Of a DNA stretch of 64,000 nt, positions 1-7,977 are shown piece after piece (within the stretch, counting starts at the first letter, position 1; the number at the start of each line of letters is the position of its first letter). The translations under genes were made by a program, and so were the position numbers. The stretch is taken from the NCBI RefSeq assembly GCF_036227125.1, contig NZ_CP109435.1, forward strand, positions 7,626,001-7,690,000, given 5' to 3'. Below the pieces are notes generated by a model. The model was not told where the DNA came from. It made no database searches and worked only from the letters and a program-made list of their open reading frames with translations. Source of the stretch: Streptomyces sp. NBC_01485. GTDB taxonomy: Bacteria; Actinomycetota; Actinomycetes; Streptomycetales; Streptomycetaceae.

Positions 1-29
1 CCGTACCAGCCGACGGGAAGGTGAGGACG

Positions 30-248
30 ATGGTGACGTTCGTGACCGTGATCGTGATCCTGGCGATGATCGCGCTCGGGGTGTTCCTCATTCACCGGCT
101 CAACACGCAGCACGGCGAACGCATCGCCGCCTTCCACTACGGCCGCTCCGGGACACCGATCGAGGGACCGGACCCGACGGCCCCCCGCAGATCACGCTCG
201 CGCAGACGGCCCCACCTCCGACACCGCACCCACAAGGGAACGCTGTGA
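30..248 (+). CDS. small single-pass membrane protein, hypothetical
   Basis: I do not recognise this 72-residue protein. Residues 2-22 form one hydrophobic helix (V-T-F-V-T-V-I-V-I-L-A-M-I-A-L...). The rest is a hydrophilic, arginine-rich tail, so it is probably anchored with a basic cytosolic C-terminus. The ATG at 30 is preferred over the GTG at 21 because a purine-rich GGTGAGG sits just 5' of the ATG. The gene is close to the window edge, so its operon partners upstream cannot be seen. The C-terminal arginine run could also come from read-through of GC-rich DNA, so it is only moderately secure. Confidence 0.45.
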   Translation: MVTFVTVIVILAMIALGVFLIHRLNTQHGERIAAFHYGRSGTPIEGPDPTAPRRSRSRRRPHLRHRTHKGTL

Positions 249-313
249 GCCCCCGGTCCTGACAGCAGGTCGCCGTCCATGGGCCCACGCATTCCACGCG
301 TCTTCCACGCGTC

Positions 314-1486
314 CTATGCGTCCTGGATGTCGAACTCCGGGATCAGGTCCCCGATCAGCCGGATGCTGCGCAGCACGCTCTCGTGGGGCAGGGCGCCCAC
401 CTGCTGGAAGCACATGAGGCGGTCGATGCCCAGGTCGGCGTAGGCGCGGAGCTTCTTGCGGCAGGTTTCGGGGCTGCCGACGATCAGGGAGTCCTGTTCG
501 CTGAGGGCCTCGAACAGCTCGTCGTCGGGGACGGTCTCGCCCTGGAGGATGCGGCCGATGGCCAGTTGGGCGCGGTTCGGGCCGCCGGACGCCGCGGCCT
601 CGGCGCGCAGGAAGGCGCCGGCCAGGCCACCACCGCCCGGGGCGCTGACGAGTTCCTGCTCGCGGGCCATGTTCTCGACGAACGCCTCGGCGGCCTCGAA
701 GAAGATCAGCGCACGTGCGGTGTACCAGGCGGCCGCGGCCGCCGCGCCGTCGCGCATGGCCTGTTCGTCGGTCTCGGCGCAGTGCACGAAGGTGAAGAAG
801 GCGACCTGGTCGTTGACGAACGCGCCGACCGGTTCCCGGCAGTCGGCGGCCGCCGTCCGGTACAGCTCGACCAGCCGCTGAACCCGGTCGAGCGATTCCC
901 ACAGCGTGGTGCCGAGCACCCCGACCCCGCGCCGCCCGGCCTCCTCGAACGAGGCGGGGGTGGAGGCCGCCTGCCACAGCGGCGGGTGCGGACGCTGGTA
1001 GGGCGCGGGCAGCACCGGCACGCCGCCGGTGACGGTGGTGTCCCCGGCCCACATCCGCGGCACCTGACGGAAGGTGTCGGCGACCTGGTCGCGGACCGTC
1101 GCCGGGTCGATGCCGAACAGCCGCCACTCGGGCGCCGTCGACCGGGTCAGGCCCATCTCGACCCGGCCGTTGCTCAGGTGGTCGAGCATGGCGGCCCGTT
1201 CGGCCACGCGGATGGGGTGGTTGATGGCGGTGGGGGCGAGGACGGCGGCGTGGCCGAGCCGTATCCGCCGGGTCTGCTGGGAGAGGGCGGCGAGGAAGAG
1301 CTCGGGCGCGGAGGAGAGGCTGTGCTCCTCGGCGCCGTGGTGCTCGACCTGCCACCAGCAGCCGTAGCCGAGTTCGTCGGCGAGCCTGGCCTGCTCCAGC
1401 GCCTCCGTGATGCGCGTGTGCTCGTGGTCCGGGGACCACGGCCTCGGGTCCTGGATCTCGCTGAACATGTCGAGTTTCATCGGCAC
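314..1486 (-). CDS. LLM-class flavin-dependent oxidoreductase (luciferase-like monooxygenase)
   Basis: This 390-residue protein has the bacterial-luciferase-like TIM-barrel signature. It opens with MKLDMFSEIQ, then has a W-Q-V-E-H-H-G segment near residue 45, the R-I-R-L-G-H-A-A-V-L-A-P block near 75, and D-H-L-S-N-G-R-V-E-M-G-L near 105. Such enzymes use FMNH2 (or F420) from a partner reductase to oxygenate or oxidise small organic substrates. The substrate cannot be read from sequence. Start is the ATG at 1486; an in-frame ATG two codons later is equally possible. It is transcribed divergently from the AlaDH/PNT-family gene across a 321-bp intergenic region that holds a palindrome, a possible regulator site. 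Length is normal for the family. Confidence 0.85.
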   Translation of the reverse strand: MPMKLDMFSEIQDPRPWSPDHEHTRITEALEQARLADELGYGCWWQVEHHGAEEHSLSSAPELFLAALSQQTRRIRLGHAAVLAPTAINHPIRVAERAAMLDHLSNGRVEMGLTRSTAPEWRLFGIDPATVRDQVADTFRQVPRMWAGDTTVTGGVPVLPAPYQRPHPPLWQAASTPASFEEAGRRGVGVLGTTLWESLDRVQRLVELYRTAAADCREPVGAFVNDQVAFFTFVHCAETDEQAMRDGAAAAAAWYTARALIFFEAAEAFVENMAREQELVSAPGGGGLAGAFLRAEAAASGGPNRAQLAIGRILQGETVPDDELFEALSEQDSLIVGSPETCRKKLRAYADLGIDRLMCFQQVGALPHESVLRSIRLIGDLIPEFDIQDA

Positions 1487-1807
1487 GGAAGCCTTTCTGT
1501 TGCGCGGTGGCGCGCTGCGCGGTCGTACGCCTTGCGCGGCCTTTCGCCCGCCCGAACGGCATGCGAATTACATTGATAGTTCAAGTATCGGTGATGGTCC
1601 CGCAGCCCTCCGCACCGGCCCACCGAGCCGGCCCACGCACCGGCCCACCAGGAACGGCTCCAGGCCTCTGAGCTCACGGGAGCCGCCGGGACGGGAGTAC
1701 GGTGGCAGTACCGAGCGCACCTCGCACGCCGTCTCCGTTTCGGCGTCGCCCTCGGGGAACGGCAATGCCGGAGCGCATCGCGTCCGGTCGGAAATGAGCC
1801 GCCCCAC
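1487..1807. other. divergent intergenic region
   Basis: This 321-bp stretch separates two divergent genes and should hold both promoters. The part next to the LLM gene is relatively AT-rich (around 1561-1600) and carries the short palindrome at 1575-1589. No convincing small gene, terminator or RNA structure was seen in the rest. Confidence 0.6.
1575..1589. promoter_or_regulatory. imperfect palindrome, putative operator
   Basis: GATAGTT-c-AAGTATC is a 15-bp near-perfect palindrome (6 of 7 arm positions pair) about 90 bp upstream of the LLM oxidoreductase start. It resembles the AT-rich palindromes bound by MarR-type repressors, but no such regulator gene is adjacent. The assignment is inference. 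Confidence 0.35.
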
Positions 1808-2986
1808 ATGAGTCTGATGAGTCTCGGAGTGCTTGCCTCCTCTCACAAGGAGAATGAGTTCCGCCTGCCGCTGCACCCCCGCCACCTCGACCGGATCGCC
1901 CCGGACGTCCGCGCGAGGATCTTCCTCGAACAGGGCTACGGCCAACGCTTCGGCGTCGCCGACGGCGCGCTGCGCCCCCTCGTGGCCGGCCTGCGCTCCC
2001 GCGAGAGCCTCGTCGCCGAGTGCGACGTCCTGCTGCTGCCCAAGCCGATGCACGAAGACATCGCCGAGCTGCGCGAGGGCCAGGTGCTGTGGGGGTGGCC
2101 GCACTGCGTGCAGGACGAGAAGATGACGCAGATCGCCATCGACCGGCGGCTGACCCTGATCGCCTGGGAGGCCATGAACCACTGGACCTCCACGGGCGCC
2201 TTCAGCGTCCATGTGTTCCACAAGAACAACGAGCTCGCCGGCTACTGCTCGGTGCTGCACGCCCTCCAGCTCGGCGGACTGACCGGCAGCTACGGGCGCC
2301 GGCTGCGCGCGGTCGTCATCAGCTTCGGCGCCACGGCGCGCGGAGCGGTCACGGGCCTGGGCGCCATGGGGGTCTCCGACGTCACGGTCCTCACCCAGCG
2401 CGCGGCGGCGGCCGTGGCCTCGCCGATGCCCTCGGTCGTGATGGGCCACTTCGAGGAGCAGGAAGACGATCCGTCGAAGCTGCGGGCCGTCACCGCGGCC
2501 GGTCCCGTGCCGCTGGCGGAGTACCTGGCCGGGTTCGACATCATCGTCAACTGCGTCCTTCAGGACACCGACGCGCCGCTCATGTTCGTCACCGACGAGG
2601 AACTCGCCCTCTTCCGGCCCGGCACCTTCTTCATCGACGTCGCCTGCGACGAGGGCATGGGCTTCGCCTGGGCCCGCCCGAGCGGCTTCGGCGACCCGAT
2701 GTCCACGGTCGGGCCGGGCTGCCACTACTACGCGGTGGACCACAGCCCGTCCCACCTGTGGAACTCCGCCACCTGGGAAATCAGCGAGGCGCTCCTTCCC
2801 TACCTGCGCAAGGTCATGAGCGGCCCCAAGTCCTGGGACTCCGACGTCACGGTCAGAAAGGCCATCGAGATCCGCGACGGCACCGTCCAGAACCCCAAGA
2901 TCCTCTCCTTCCAACACCGCTCAGCCGCCTACCCCCACCCTCCCGAGCCCCCGGCGACCGGCACCGGAACCAGCGCCGCCGCCTGA
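1808..2986 (+). CDS. alanine dehydrogenase/PNT-family enzyme, N5-(carboxyethyl)ornithine synthase-like
   Basis: The 392-residue product resembles the AlaDH/PNT superfamily, closest to N5-(carboxyethyl)ornithine synthases. Features are the N-terminal G-V-L-A-S-S-H-K-E-N-E-F-R-L-P-L-H-P block, the L-L-L-P-K-P-M segment near residue 76, and a Rossmann stretch at about 168-190 (V-V-I-S-F-G-A-T-A-R-G-A). Family members reductively condense an amino acid with pyruvate, or oxidatively deaminate alanine, using NAD(P)H. The exact substrate is not decidable here. The C-terminal 20 residues are Pro/Ala/Thr-rich and probably disordered. A second ATG lies three codons in. The gene stands alone, divergent from the LLM oxidoreductase. 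Confidence 0.75.
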   Translation: MSLMSLGVLASSHKENEFRLPLHPRHLDRIAPDVRARIFLEQGYGQRFGVADGALRPLVAGLRSRESLVAECDVLLLPKPMHEDIAELREGQVLWGWPHCVQDEKMTQIAIDRRLTLIAWEAMNHWTSTGAFSVHVFHKNNELAGYCSVLHALQLGGLTGSYGRRLRAVVISFGATARGAVTGLGAMGVSDVTVLTQRAAAAVASPMPSVVMGHFEEQEDDPSKLRAVTAAGPVPLAEYLAGFDIIVNCVLQDTDAPLMFVTDEELALFRPGTFFIDVACDEGMGFAWARPSGFGDPMSTVGPGCHYYAVDHSPSHLWNSATWEISEALLPYLRKVMSGPKSWDSDVTVRKAIEIRDGTVQNPKILSFQHRSAAYPHPPEPPATGTGTSAAA

Positions 2987-3187
2987 AGACGACGCACAGA
3001 CCGGTGCGGACGGGGAAGCGCACGGCAAGGGCGAGTGTGGCCTGCCGGCCATGCTCGTTCGCCGAGGGACAGGTGCCCGGGGTAGGGCAGGTCCCTCGGT
3101 GGCCTGCTGCCATTCAGCCGGGTCGAGTCCCTGGTGTGTCCGCTCGCGCGGAGAGCACGGTGGCCTTCCGATCCATGCCGGCGACGG

Positions 3188-3754
3188 TCAGGAGGCTGTG
3201 CCAGGATCCGCCGCACCACGGCGTGTCACGGGTTCGTCATCCACCGCGTATGTCTGACCCCCTCGTCTGATATTGGCCTGGGCACGCTGGTACGCGCGTC
3301 GGCCCGGCGGGTCCGAGGCCCTGTTCTGTTCGTCGCGGCGCGTGGTCAACTCCGCCAGAACAGCCCGGGCTTCGTCGAGCGGCATCGACGGGAGATCCAC
3401 GGCGCGGGTCTGGCGGGCAGCTGTCTGTACCTCGAGGTAGGCGTTCGCACAGGTCGTCGCATGGGTCATTCGCTGAGGCGGGTTGACCGTCGTCATGATG
3501 GTGCCGAGGCCGGCCGAGACGAGCGCGAGCACCCCGGCGGCGATGCGTCCCGTCGACTCCACCAGCGCGGTCGTGCCCGCGATGGCGGCCAGCAGGCTGG
3601 TGGGAATCCCCATCATCAGGTGCACTCCGCGCCAGTGCTTCGCCGTCTCGAACTGCATCTGTGCCGTGTACATGGCGCTTTCTTCGAGTCTGCGGAGTTC
3701 ATCGCCGATCGCCGCCCGCCGGGCCCGGGCATCTGCCTCAGAGCTCTCTGCCAC
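3188..3754 (-). CDS. SLATT-domain two-TM protein
   Basis: The 188-residue protein fits the SLATT (SMODS-associating two-TM) fold. It has an acidic/coiled N-terminus, a helix with M-Y-T-A-Q-M-Q-F-E-T-A-K-H-W near residue 28, and two adjacent hydrophobic helices at about 45-65 and 70-90. The second ends in the T-V-N-P-P-Q-R motif, followed by a helical cytosolic tail. SLATT proteins are predicted pore-forming effectors of nucleotide-sensing conflict systems (established for the family from comparative genomics). Here it is the last gene of a five-gene operon, 73 bp after its neighbour. An NTase is encoded two genes upstream, consistent with a sensor-to-membrane-effector logic (inference). Confidence 0.75.
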   Translation of the reverse strand: MAESSEADARARRAAIGDELRRLEESAMYTAQMQFETAKHWRGVHLMMGIPTSLLAAIAGTTALVESTGRIAAGVLALVSAGLGTIMTTVNPPQRMTHATTCANAYLEVQTAARQTRAVDLPSMPLDEARAVLAELTTRRDEQNRASDPPGRRAYQRAQANIRRGGQTYAVDDEPVTRRGAADPGTAS

Positions 3755-3827
3755 TGCGTGCCTCCTTGTCGTCGGTCACCGCGGACGGCCCTCATGGCGT
3801 CGGTTCTCGACCACGGCCGGGATGAAG

Positions 3828-5153
3828 TCAGCGACCGCGCTCCTCCCCGTAGAGCCTCAGGGCCACGGCGACGGCGTGATCGGGCGGGAGAGCCGCCGAT
3901 GCCTGCTTCCACAGGCGCAGCGTCGCCACGGAGGAAGCACGCAGCGAAGGCACCAACTCCACTGCGGGGACGTACCGCAGAGCCGCGAACGGCACGGCTG
4001 GCTCGTCAGCCGCCAACTGGAACCGTCCGCGCGGAGTGAACAGGGCCAGGCTCCCTTGCCAGGACTCCCCCGTACCACGCAAGGCGACCCAGAACCTACG
4101 CGGTTTCGAGTCCGCCGGATGGAGGACGAGCGGTACGACGAGACCGTCCGGTGCGGCCCAGGCGCCCGCGGCCGCACCCGAGGAAGCCGGCAGTGTCAAC
4201 GTCACCTTCAGCCGGCCTCCGGACGTCTGCTGCACCTCTGCCTCGAAGAGACCGTCCCGGACGCTTCGTCTGTGGGAGGTCCCGGCTGTACGGGCAGCGG
4301 CCGGCAGTACCGGCTCCAGCCGCAGTGTCAGAGAGGTCGGCCGGTCGGCCGTCGCGTCGGGGCGCAGACGGGCGGCGACCAGGCGGGCGGTGTGCTCCAG
4401 CAGCGCGTCCTGTCCTCTCAGCCGATCCGCCAGCCGACCGAGCCGGTGGGCGGATCGGCTGGGGATCCGATCCACACGGGCCGTCAGCAGACCCGTCATC
4501 AGGGAGGCGGCCTCATGACGCAGGACGGCCGCGTCGCGGCGCTCCCGCATTCCGCGCTCCAGTACCGCGAGAGGGCCGGCCACCCGGGTCACCGCGGGGG
4601 TGAACCAGTGGCGCAGTTCGTGGCCGGGGGGCTCGACGGACGACGCCCCGCCGAGCATGGTCAGGACGTTGTCCGCGACCGTGTCCAGCGCGGCCCAGGG
4701 AAGCGCGTGAAAGAGAACCGGGGACGGGTCGGTCTCGGCGTCGAGCCGGTGCAGCAGAAAGTACCTGAGGTCCGGGCTCTCCTCGGCCAGCGTGCCGAGG
4801 ACGTCCGGATCCGCGGACGGGGCATCCCACTCCGTCTCCATCCGGGCCACCAGTTCCGCACCCTCCCGGCTCACCCGCAGGGGCCTGCCCTGGTCGTCCA
4901 GCTCGATGTAGGTCGTGTCGCGTACCGGATGGTGAAGTGCCAGTGCGCGGGCCGCCGGGATGCCGTCCCGGCTCGCGACCACGCTCGTCCTGCGCCACGC
5001 CTCGTCGCGGAACAGGCGGAGCGTCCGCGCGTCGGTCCGCTCGGCACCGTCGTTCACCGGTCCCGTGATGCGGTGTGCGCCGGTGCCGGAGGCCTCGGCG
5101 TGCGCTACCCAGCGGGCGATGGGCCGGTGCGGGGTCGACGCCGCGCCGTTCAC
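3828..5153 (-). CDS. unrecognised operon protein (441 aa)
   Basis: I do not recognise this protein. The GTG at 5153 is chosen as start because it overlaps the TGA of the NTase gene (GTGA), and an AGGA sits a few bases upstream. Longer in-frame extensions only translate the neighbour's DNA. It is soluble-looking with no TM or signal. The N-terminal half (about 40-290) is helical and charged, with a W-F-T-P-A-V-T-R-V-A-G-P segment near 185. The C-terminal half (about 290-410) is beta-rich (L-T-L-R-L-E-P, R-L-K-V-T-L-T-L, F-W-V-A-L-R-G). Translational coupling suggests it works with the NTase, possibly as an adaptor or regulator (inference). Confidence 0.7.
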   Translation of the reverse strand: MNGAASTPHRPIARWVAHAEASGTGAHRITGPVNDGAERTDARTLRLFRDEAWRRTSVVASRDGIPAARALALHHPVRDTTYIELDDQGRPLRVSREGAELVARMETEWDAPSADPDVLGTLAEESPDLRYFLLHRLDAETDPSPVLFHALPWAALDTVADNVLTMLGGASSVEPPGHELRHWFTPAVTRVAGPLAVLERGMRERRDAAVLRHEAASLMTGLLTARVDRIPSRSAHRLGRLADRLRGQDALLEHTARLVAARLRPDATADRPTSLTLRLEPVLPAAARTAGTSHRRSVRDGLFEAEVQQTSGGRLKVTLTLPASSGAAAGAWAAPDGLVVPLVLHPADSKPRRFWVALRGTGESWQGSLALFTPRGRFQLAADEPAVPFAALRYVPAVELVPSLRASSVATLRLWKQASAALPPDHAVAVALRLYGEERGR

Positions 5154-6346
5154 TCCGCGTCCTGCCGCAGTGCCCGCACCAGATTCTCCACGCCCGGCCC
5201 CAGAATGCCCGCCACGGCCGTCTGCCGGTCCGTCGGCACTCCGTCCAGGCACTCGCGGTGCAGGGTGCGCAGCCGGCTCCAGTTCTGGGGGGCTCGCTCG
5301 CGGACGCGGCAGGCCAGGTCGTCCGGAAGCCCCTGCGCCCAGGCGCGCAGCTCATCGGTGTCCACCGGGCCGTCCGCCTCCCACCGCACGACGAACTTCA
5401 TGGCTCGCACAGCCACGGATGCCTGGACCAGCGGATCGGACGACGTGTTGACGGGCACCAGCGCGCGTCCCGGCACCGCCAGGTCCTCAAGGCCGCGTTC
5501 GCTCGCGTCGATGACGAGGTGGCGCTCGACGTCGTAGAGGATGCTGTTCACCGTGAAGTCCCGTTGCAGGCTGTCCGCGACGAGGTCGGTACCGGTGGCC
5601 GGGAATCCGAAGTCGCCCACGCCCAGGCCCCGGTATTCGACCAGGGGTGCGGACGGGTCGTCGCCGAGCACACAGCAGACGAGGGTGTCGGGGCTCACGG
5701 GGATCCGCAGTTCGTACGTCTCGCCGTCCTCTTCCAGCGCCTGGCGGGTCAGCTCCACGAAACGACCCGCCGGCGCGGTACCCGTCAGATCCAGATCGCG
5801 TACCGCCTCGGGCCCGTGGCCGGACAGGAGCTCCCGGGGGGCTCCGCCGCTCAACCAGAGCTCGTGCCCCGCCGCGCGCATTGCCCCGGTGATCGGGCCG
5901 ATCACCTGTGCCCAGGGCGAGGAAACGGTCGTCAGAAGGCCGTTCACGGCCGACGGGAGACACGGGGACCTCCGGGCGGCGGGCACCACGCAGTGCTCCG
6001 GCAGCCTGCGATGGGGCGGCCGTTCGTCGTAGGGTCCCGGGGCTCTGAGAGTAGGGACGGGGCGCTGCGGGGGCACGGCCTTGTCACGGTCGCTCTCTGT
6101 CAGAAGACGGTCGTCATGTGCGCTGGGCAGCAACGGTGCCGGCGGTGGAACGTAGCCGAATCCGGCGACGCGTTCCCCGTCGACGACGTCTCCCACCATG
6201 ATCGGGCCGGTCGGAGCGCGCCGCTCCGTGACCTCATGGGCCGACGAGAACGGGGGACAGGATCGGCCGCAGACGCAGTCCGGCACGTCCGGCGAGGCAC
6301 CGGCGCCCCCGGAGTGCAGGGCTCCGGCGTCATCCGTACATGTCAT
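5150..6346 (-). CDS. CCA-adding enzyme/poly(A) polymerase-type nucleotidyltransferase
   Basis: The 398-residue protein has a class II tRNA-NTase/PAP head domain at about 145-310. It shows G-G-A-P-R (167-171), the catalytic D-L-D (184-186), and R-D-F-T-V-N-S-I-L-Y-D (262-272). D-P-L-V-Q-A-S-V-A-V-R-A-M-K-F follows, like the D-P-x-R-x-x-R-A-x-R-F helix of that family. Known members add nucleotides to RNA 3' ends. The N-terminal 140 residues are not part of that fold, are low in predicted structure and carry a cysteine cluster C-V-C-G-R-S-C (24-30). The ATG at 6346 overlaps the upstream TGA. It is not next to any tRNA or murein gene, and its operon context (Lon-like/WD40 and SLATT) suggests a signalling or toxin-like use of NTP (inference). 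Confidence 0.75.
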   Translation of the reverse strand: MTCTDDAGALHSGGAGASPDVPDCVCGRSCPPFSSAHEVTERRAPTGPIMVGDVVDGERVAGFGYVPPPAPLLPSAHDDRLLTESDRDKAVPPQRPVPTLRAPGPYDERPPHRRLPEHCVVPAARRSPCLPSAVNGLLTTVSSPWAQVIGPITGAMRAAGHELWLSGGAPRELLSGHGPEAVRDLDLTGTAPAGRFVELTRQALEEDGETYELRIPVSPDTLVCCVLGDDPSAPLVEYRGLGVGDFGFPATGTDLVADSLQRDFTVNSILYDVERHLVIDASERGLEDLAVPGRALVPVNTSSDPLVQASVAVRAMKFVVRWEADGPVDTDELRAWAQGLPDDLACRVRERAPQNWSRLRTLHRECLDGVPTDRQTAVAGILGPGVENLVRALRQDAE

Positions 6347-7977
6347 GGCGTGAGCCTTCCCACCCAGAGGGCCTTGCCGCCCGATCCCAGCCGAAGTTGT
6401 AGCCGGTCGTCGAGTTCCGGCGCGTAGACGGTGCCGTCGTACGAGTCCTCGTCCTCCACCGGGACATCGAGCAGGGCGATGTCCTGAATCTGCTCGGAGG
6501 TGCAGCTGACGTCCTGGCCGGGCTCGTCGACGCAGTGGTGGGCCGCGAGCCCCGGGAAGACGACGCCGTTCTCGGTCCGGCCGGGATGGCTGCTCAGCAG
6601 CCGTACCAGCGCACGGCGCCCCTCTACCGTCGGGAGGGCCGCCAGGGTCTCCTCGTCGCAGTGGGCGCACAGCGAGCGCAGGAGCGGGACGTCACCGGCT
6701 TTTGCCGCGTCCCTGATGCGCTGAGCCAGCGCACGCAGCGGTTGGGGGAAAGGCTCTCCACGGTCGTCGGTACGGGCCACTTCGCTCTGTGCGGGCTGTG
6801 GCGTGGCGGGAGGCTCGGCCGCCCTGGCGCTCTCCGCCGGGGTGAAGGAGAAGAAGGACACGCTCGTGCCGATGACGAGACGCCCGCCTTGTCGGTCGGT
6901 GAACTCCAGATCGCCGAGGGCGGGGAAGGGGTTCTCGTCCGGCTTCTGGGCCGCCGGCCGCTCGGGGACCAGGAGCCGTGCGGAGCGTCCCTCGGCACCG
7001 TAGCCGAGGGCCAGCATGCCTGATCCGATGAAGCGCCAGGCGCCGTCCCTCAGGTAGTAGGACACGAAGCGGGCCGGATGCACTACCTGGCAGCCCACCA
7101 GCGGGCCGAAGGTCACGGTCAGGCCCTGGCCTGCCCAGGCGAAGGCGTTGACGGCGATGCGTTCCTTCAGCAGGCTCTGGGCCATCGCCGCGTCGGCGGG
7201 ACGTTTCGGCGACTGGCGGGCCTTCAGGTCGTACGACGCGAGCCGGATGTCGGCGACGTTCCAGCAGGCTCCGCCGGATTCGTAGGAGTTCCATACGATG
7301 CTCTGCCCGTCGGGAGATGCCTGGCCCTCCTGGAAGGACGTGGGCGCCCCGGCCGGACGGAACGGCGACACCGCGCCGGATCTGTCGACCGCGACCAACT
7401 GGTACTGGCCGCGGCCCACTTGCATCTCGGGCAACGGACTCACGACGGTGACTCCGTCAGCACCGCCTGCGGCGACCTTGGCGTAGTCGGGTTGCGGGGC
7501 GCTCAGCGGCGCACGCCGGGGCGCGCCGTCGTGCGGGAAGAGCAGCAGCGCGTCGCCGTCCGTGGTCACCGTGGCGACGTCGTCGCCGAGGAAGCCGACA
7601 CCGCGGCAGGGGCACGGCGTCGCCCGCTCACGCCCGGTGGCGATGTCGAGGACGTGCAGCTTCCGCCCGTTGGGGCTGTCGTACTCGGCGTCGATCCACG
7701 CCAGGGCGGATGCGTCGGGGGACCAGCGGACATCGTCCGCCGGTGCGGTCAGCCGGGCGCCTCGCCAGGTCCGGCCCGCCGCGTCCGCCAGCACGATCTC
7801 GTTCGCCTTCGGCCGGACGAAGGCGAGAACGGGGGAGCCGCGGTCGGCCGCGCCGGGTCTGCCGCTGCCGCCGGGCGATGCGTCGTCCGGGCTCGGCGCA
7901 CCGCAGCTCGCCCCCAGCAGAGCCGTCCCGGCTGCCAGGACCGCCAGCCGTCTCAGGGCTCTGCCGATCCTGTTCAT
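6343..7977 (-). CDS. beta-propeller lipoprotein (TolB/WD40-like)
   Basis: The 544-residue product starts at the ATG overlapping the WD40 gene's TGA (ATGA). It has a lipoprotein signal: basic N-terminus R-I-G-R-A-L-R-R, hydrophobic core, then L-L-G-A-S-C with the cysteine at about residue 26. Residues 50-400 contain propeller-like repeats (V-R-W-S-P-D-A-S-A-L-A-W, A-S-P-D-G-Q-S-I-V-W). A separate C-terminal helical/alpha-beta region with C-A-H-C near 455 follows. It is probably tethered to the outer face of the membrane, where the propeller could sense a ligand or partner and relay to the membrane-spanning WD40 protein encoded upstream (inference). Confidence 0.75.
   Translation of the reverse strand: MNRIGRALRRLAVLAAGTALLGASCGAPSPDDASPGGSGRPGAADRGSPVLAFVRPKANEIVLADAAGRTWRGARLTAPADDVRWSPDASALAWIDAEYDSPNGRKLHVLDIATGRERATPCPCRGVGFLGDDVATVTTDGDALLLFPHDGAPRRAPLSAPQPDYAKVAAGGADGVTVVSPLPEMQVGRGQYQLVAVDRSGAVSPFRPAGAPTSFQEGQASPDGQSIVWNSYESGGACWNVADIRLASYDLKARQSPKRPADAAMAQSLLKERIAVNAFAWAGQGLTVTFGPLVGCQVVHPARFVSYYLRDGAWRFIGSGMLALGYGAEGRSARLLVPERPAAQKPDENPFPALGDLEFTDRQGGRLVIGTSVSFFSFTPAESARAAEPPATPQPAQSEVARTDDRGEPFPQPLRALAQRIRDAAKAGDVPLLRSLCAHCDEETLAALPTVEGRRALVRLLSSHPGRTENGVVFPGLAAHHCVDEPGQDVSCTSEQIQDIALLDVPVEDEDSYDGTVYAPELDDRLQLRLGSGGKALWVGRLTP

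Noticed and set aside
2020-3270. Long plus-strand frame overlapping the AlaDH/PNT gene
   Set aside because: Arg/Pro/Gly-rich out-of-frame reading of a real gene.
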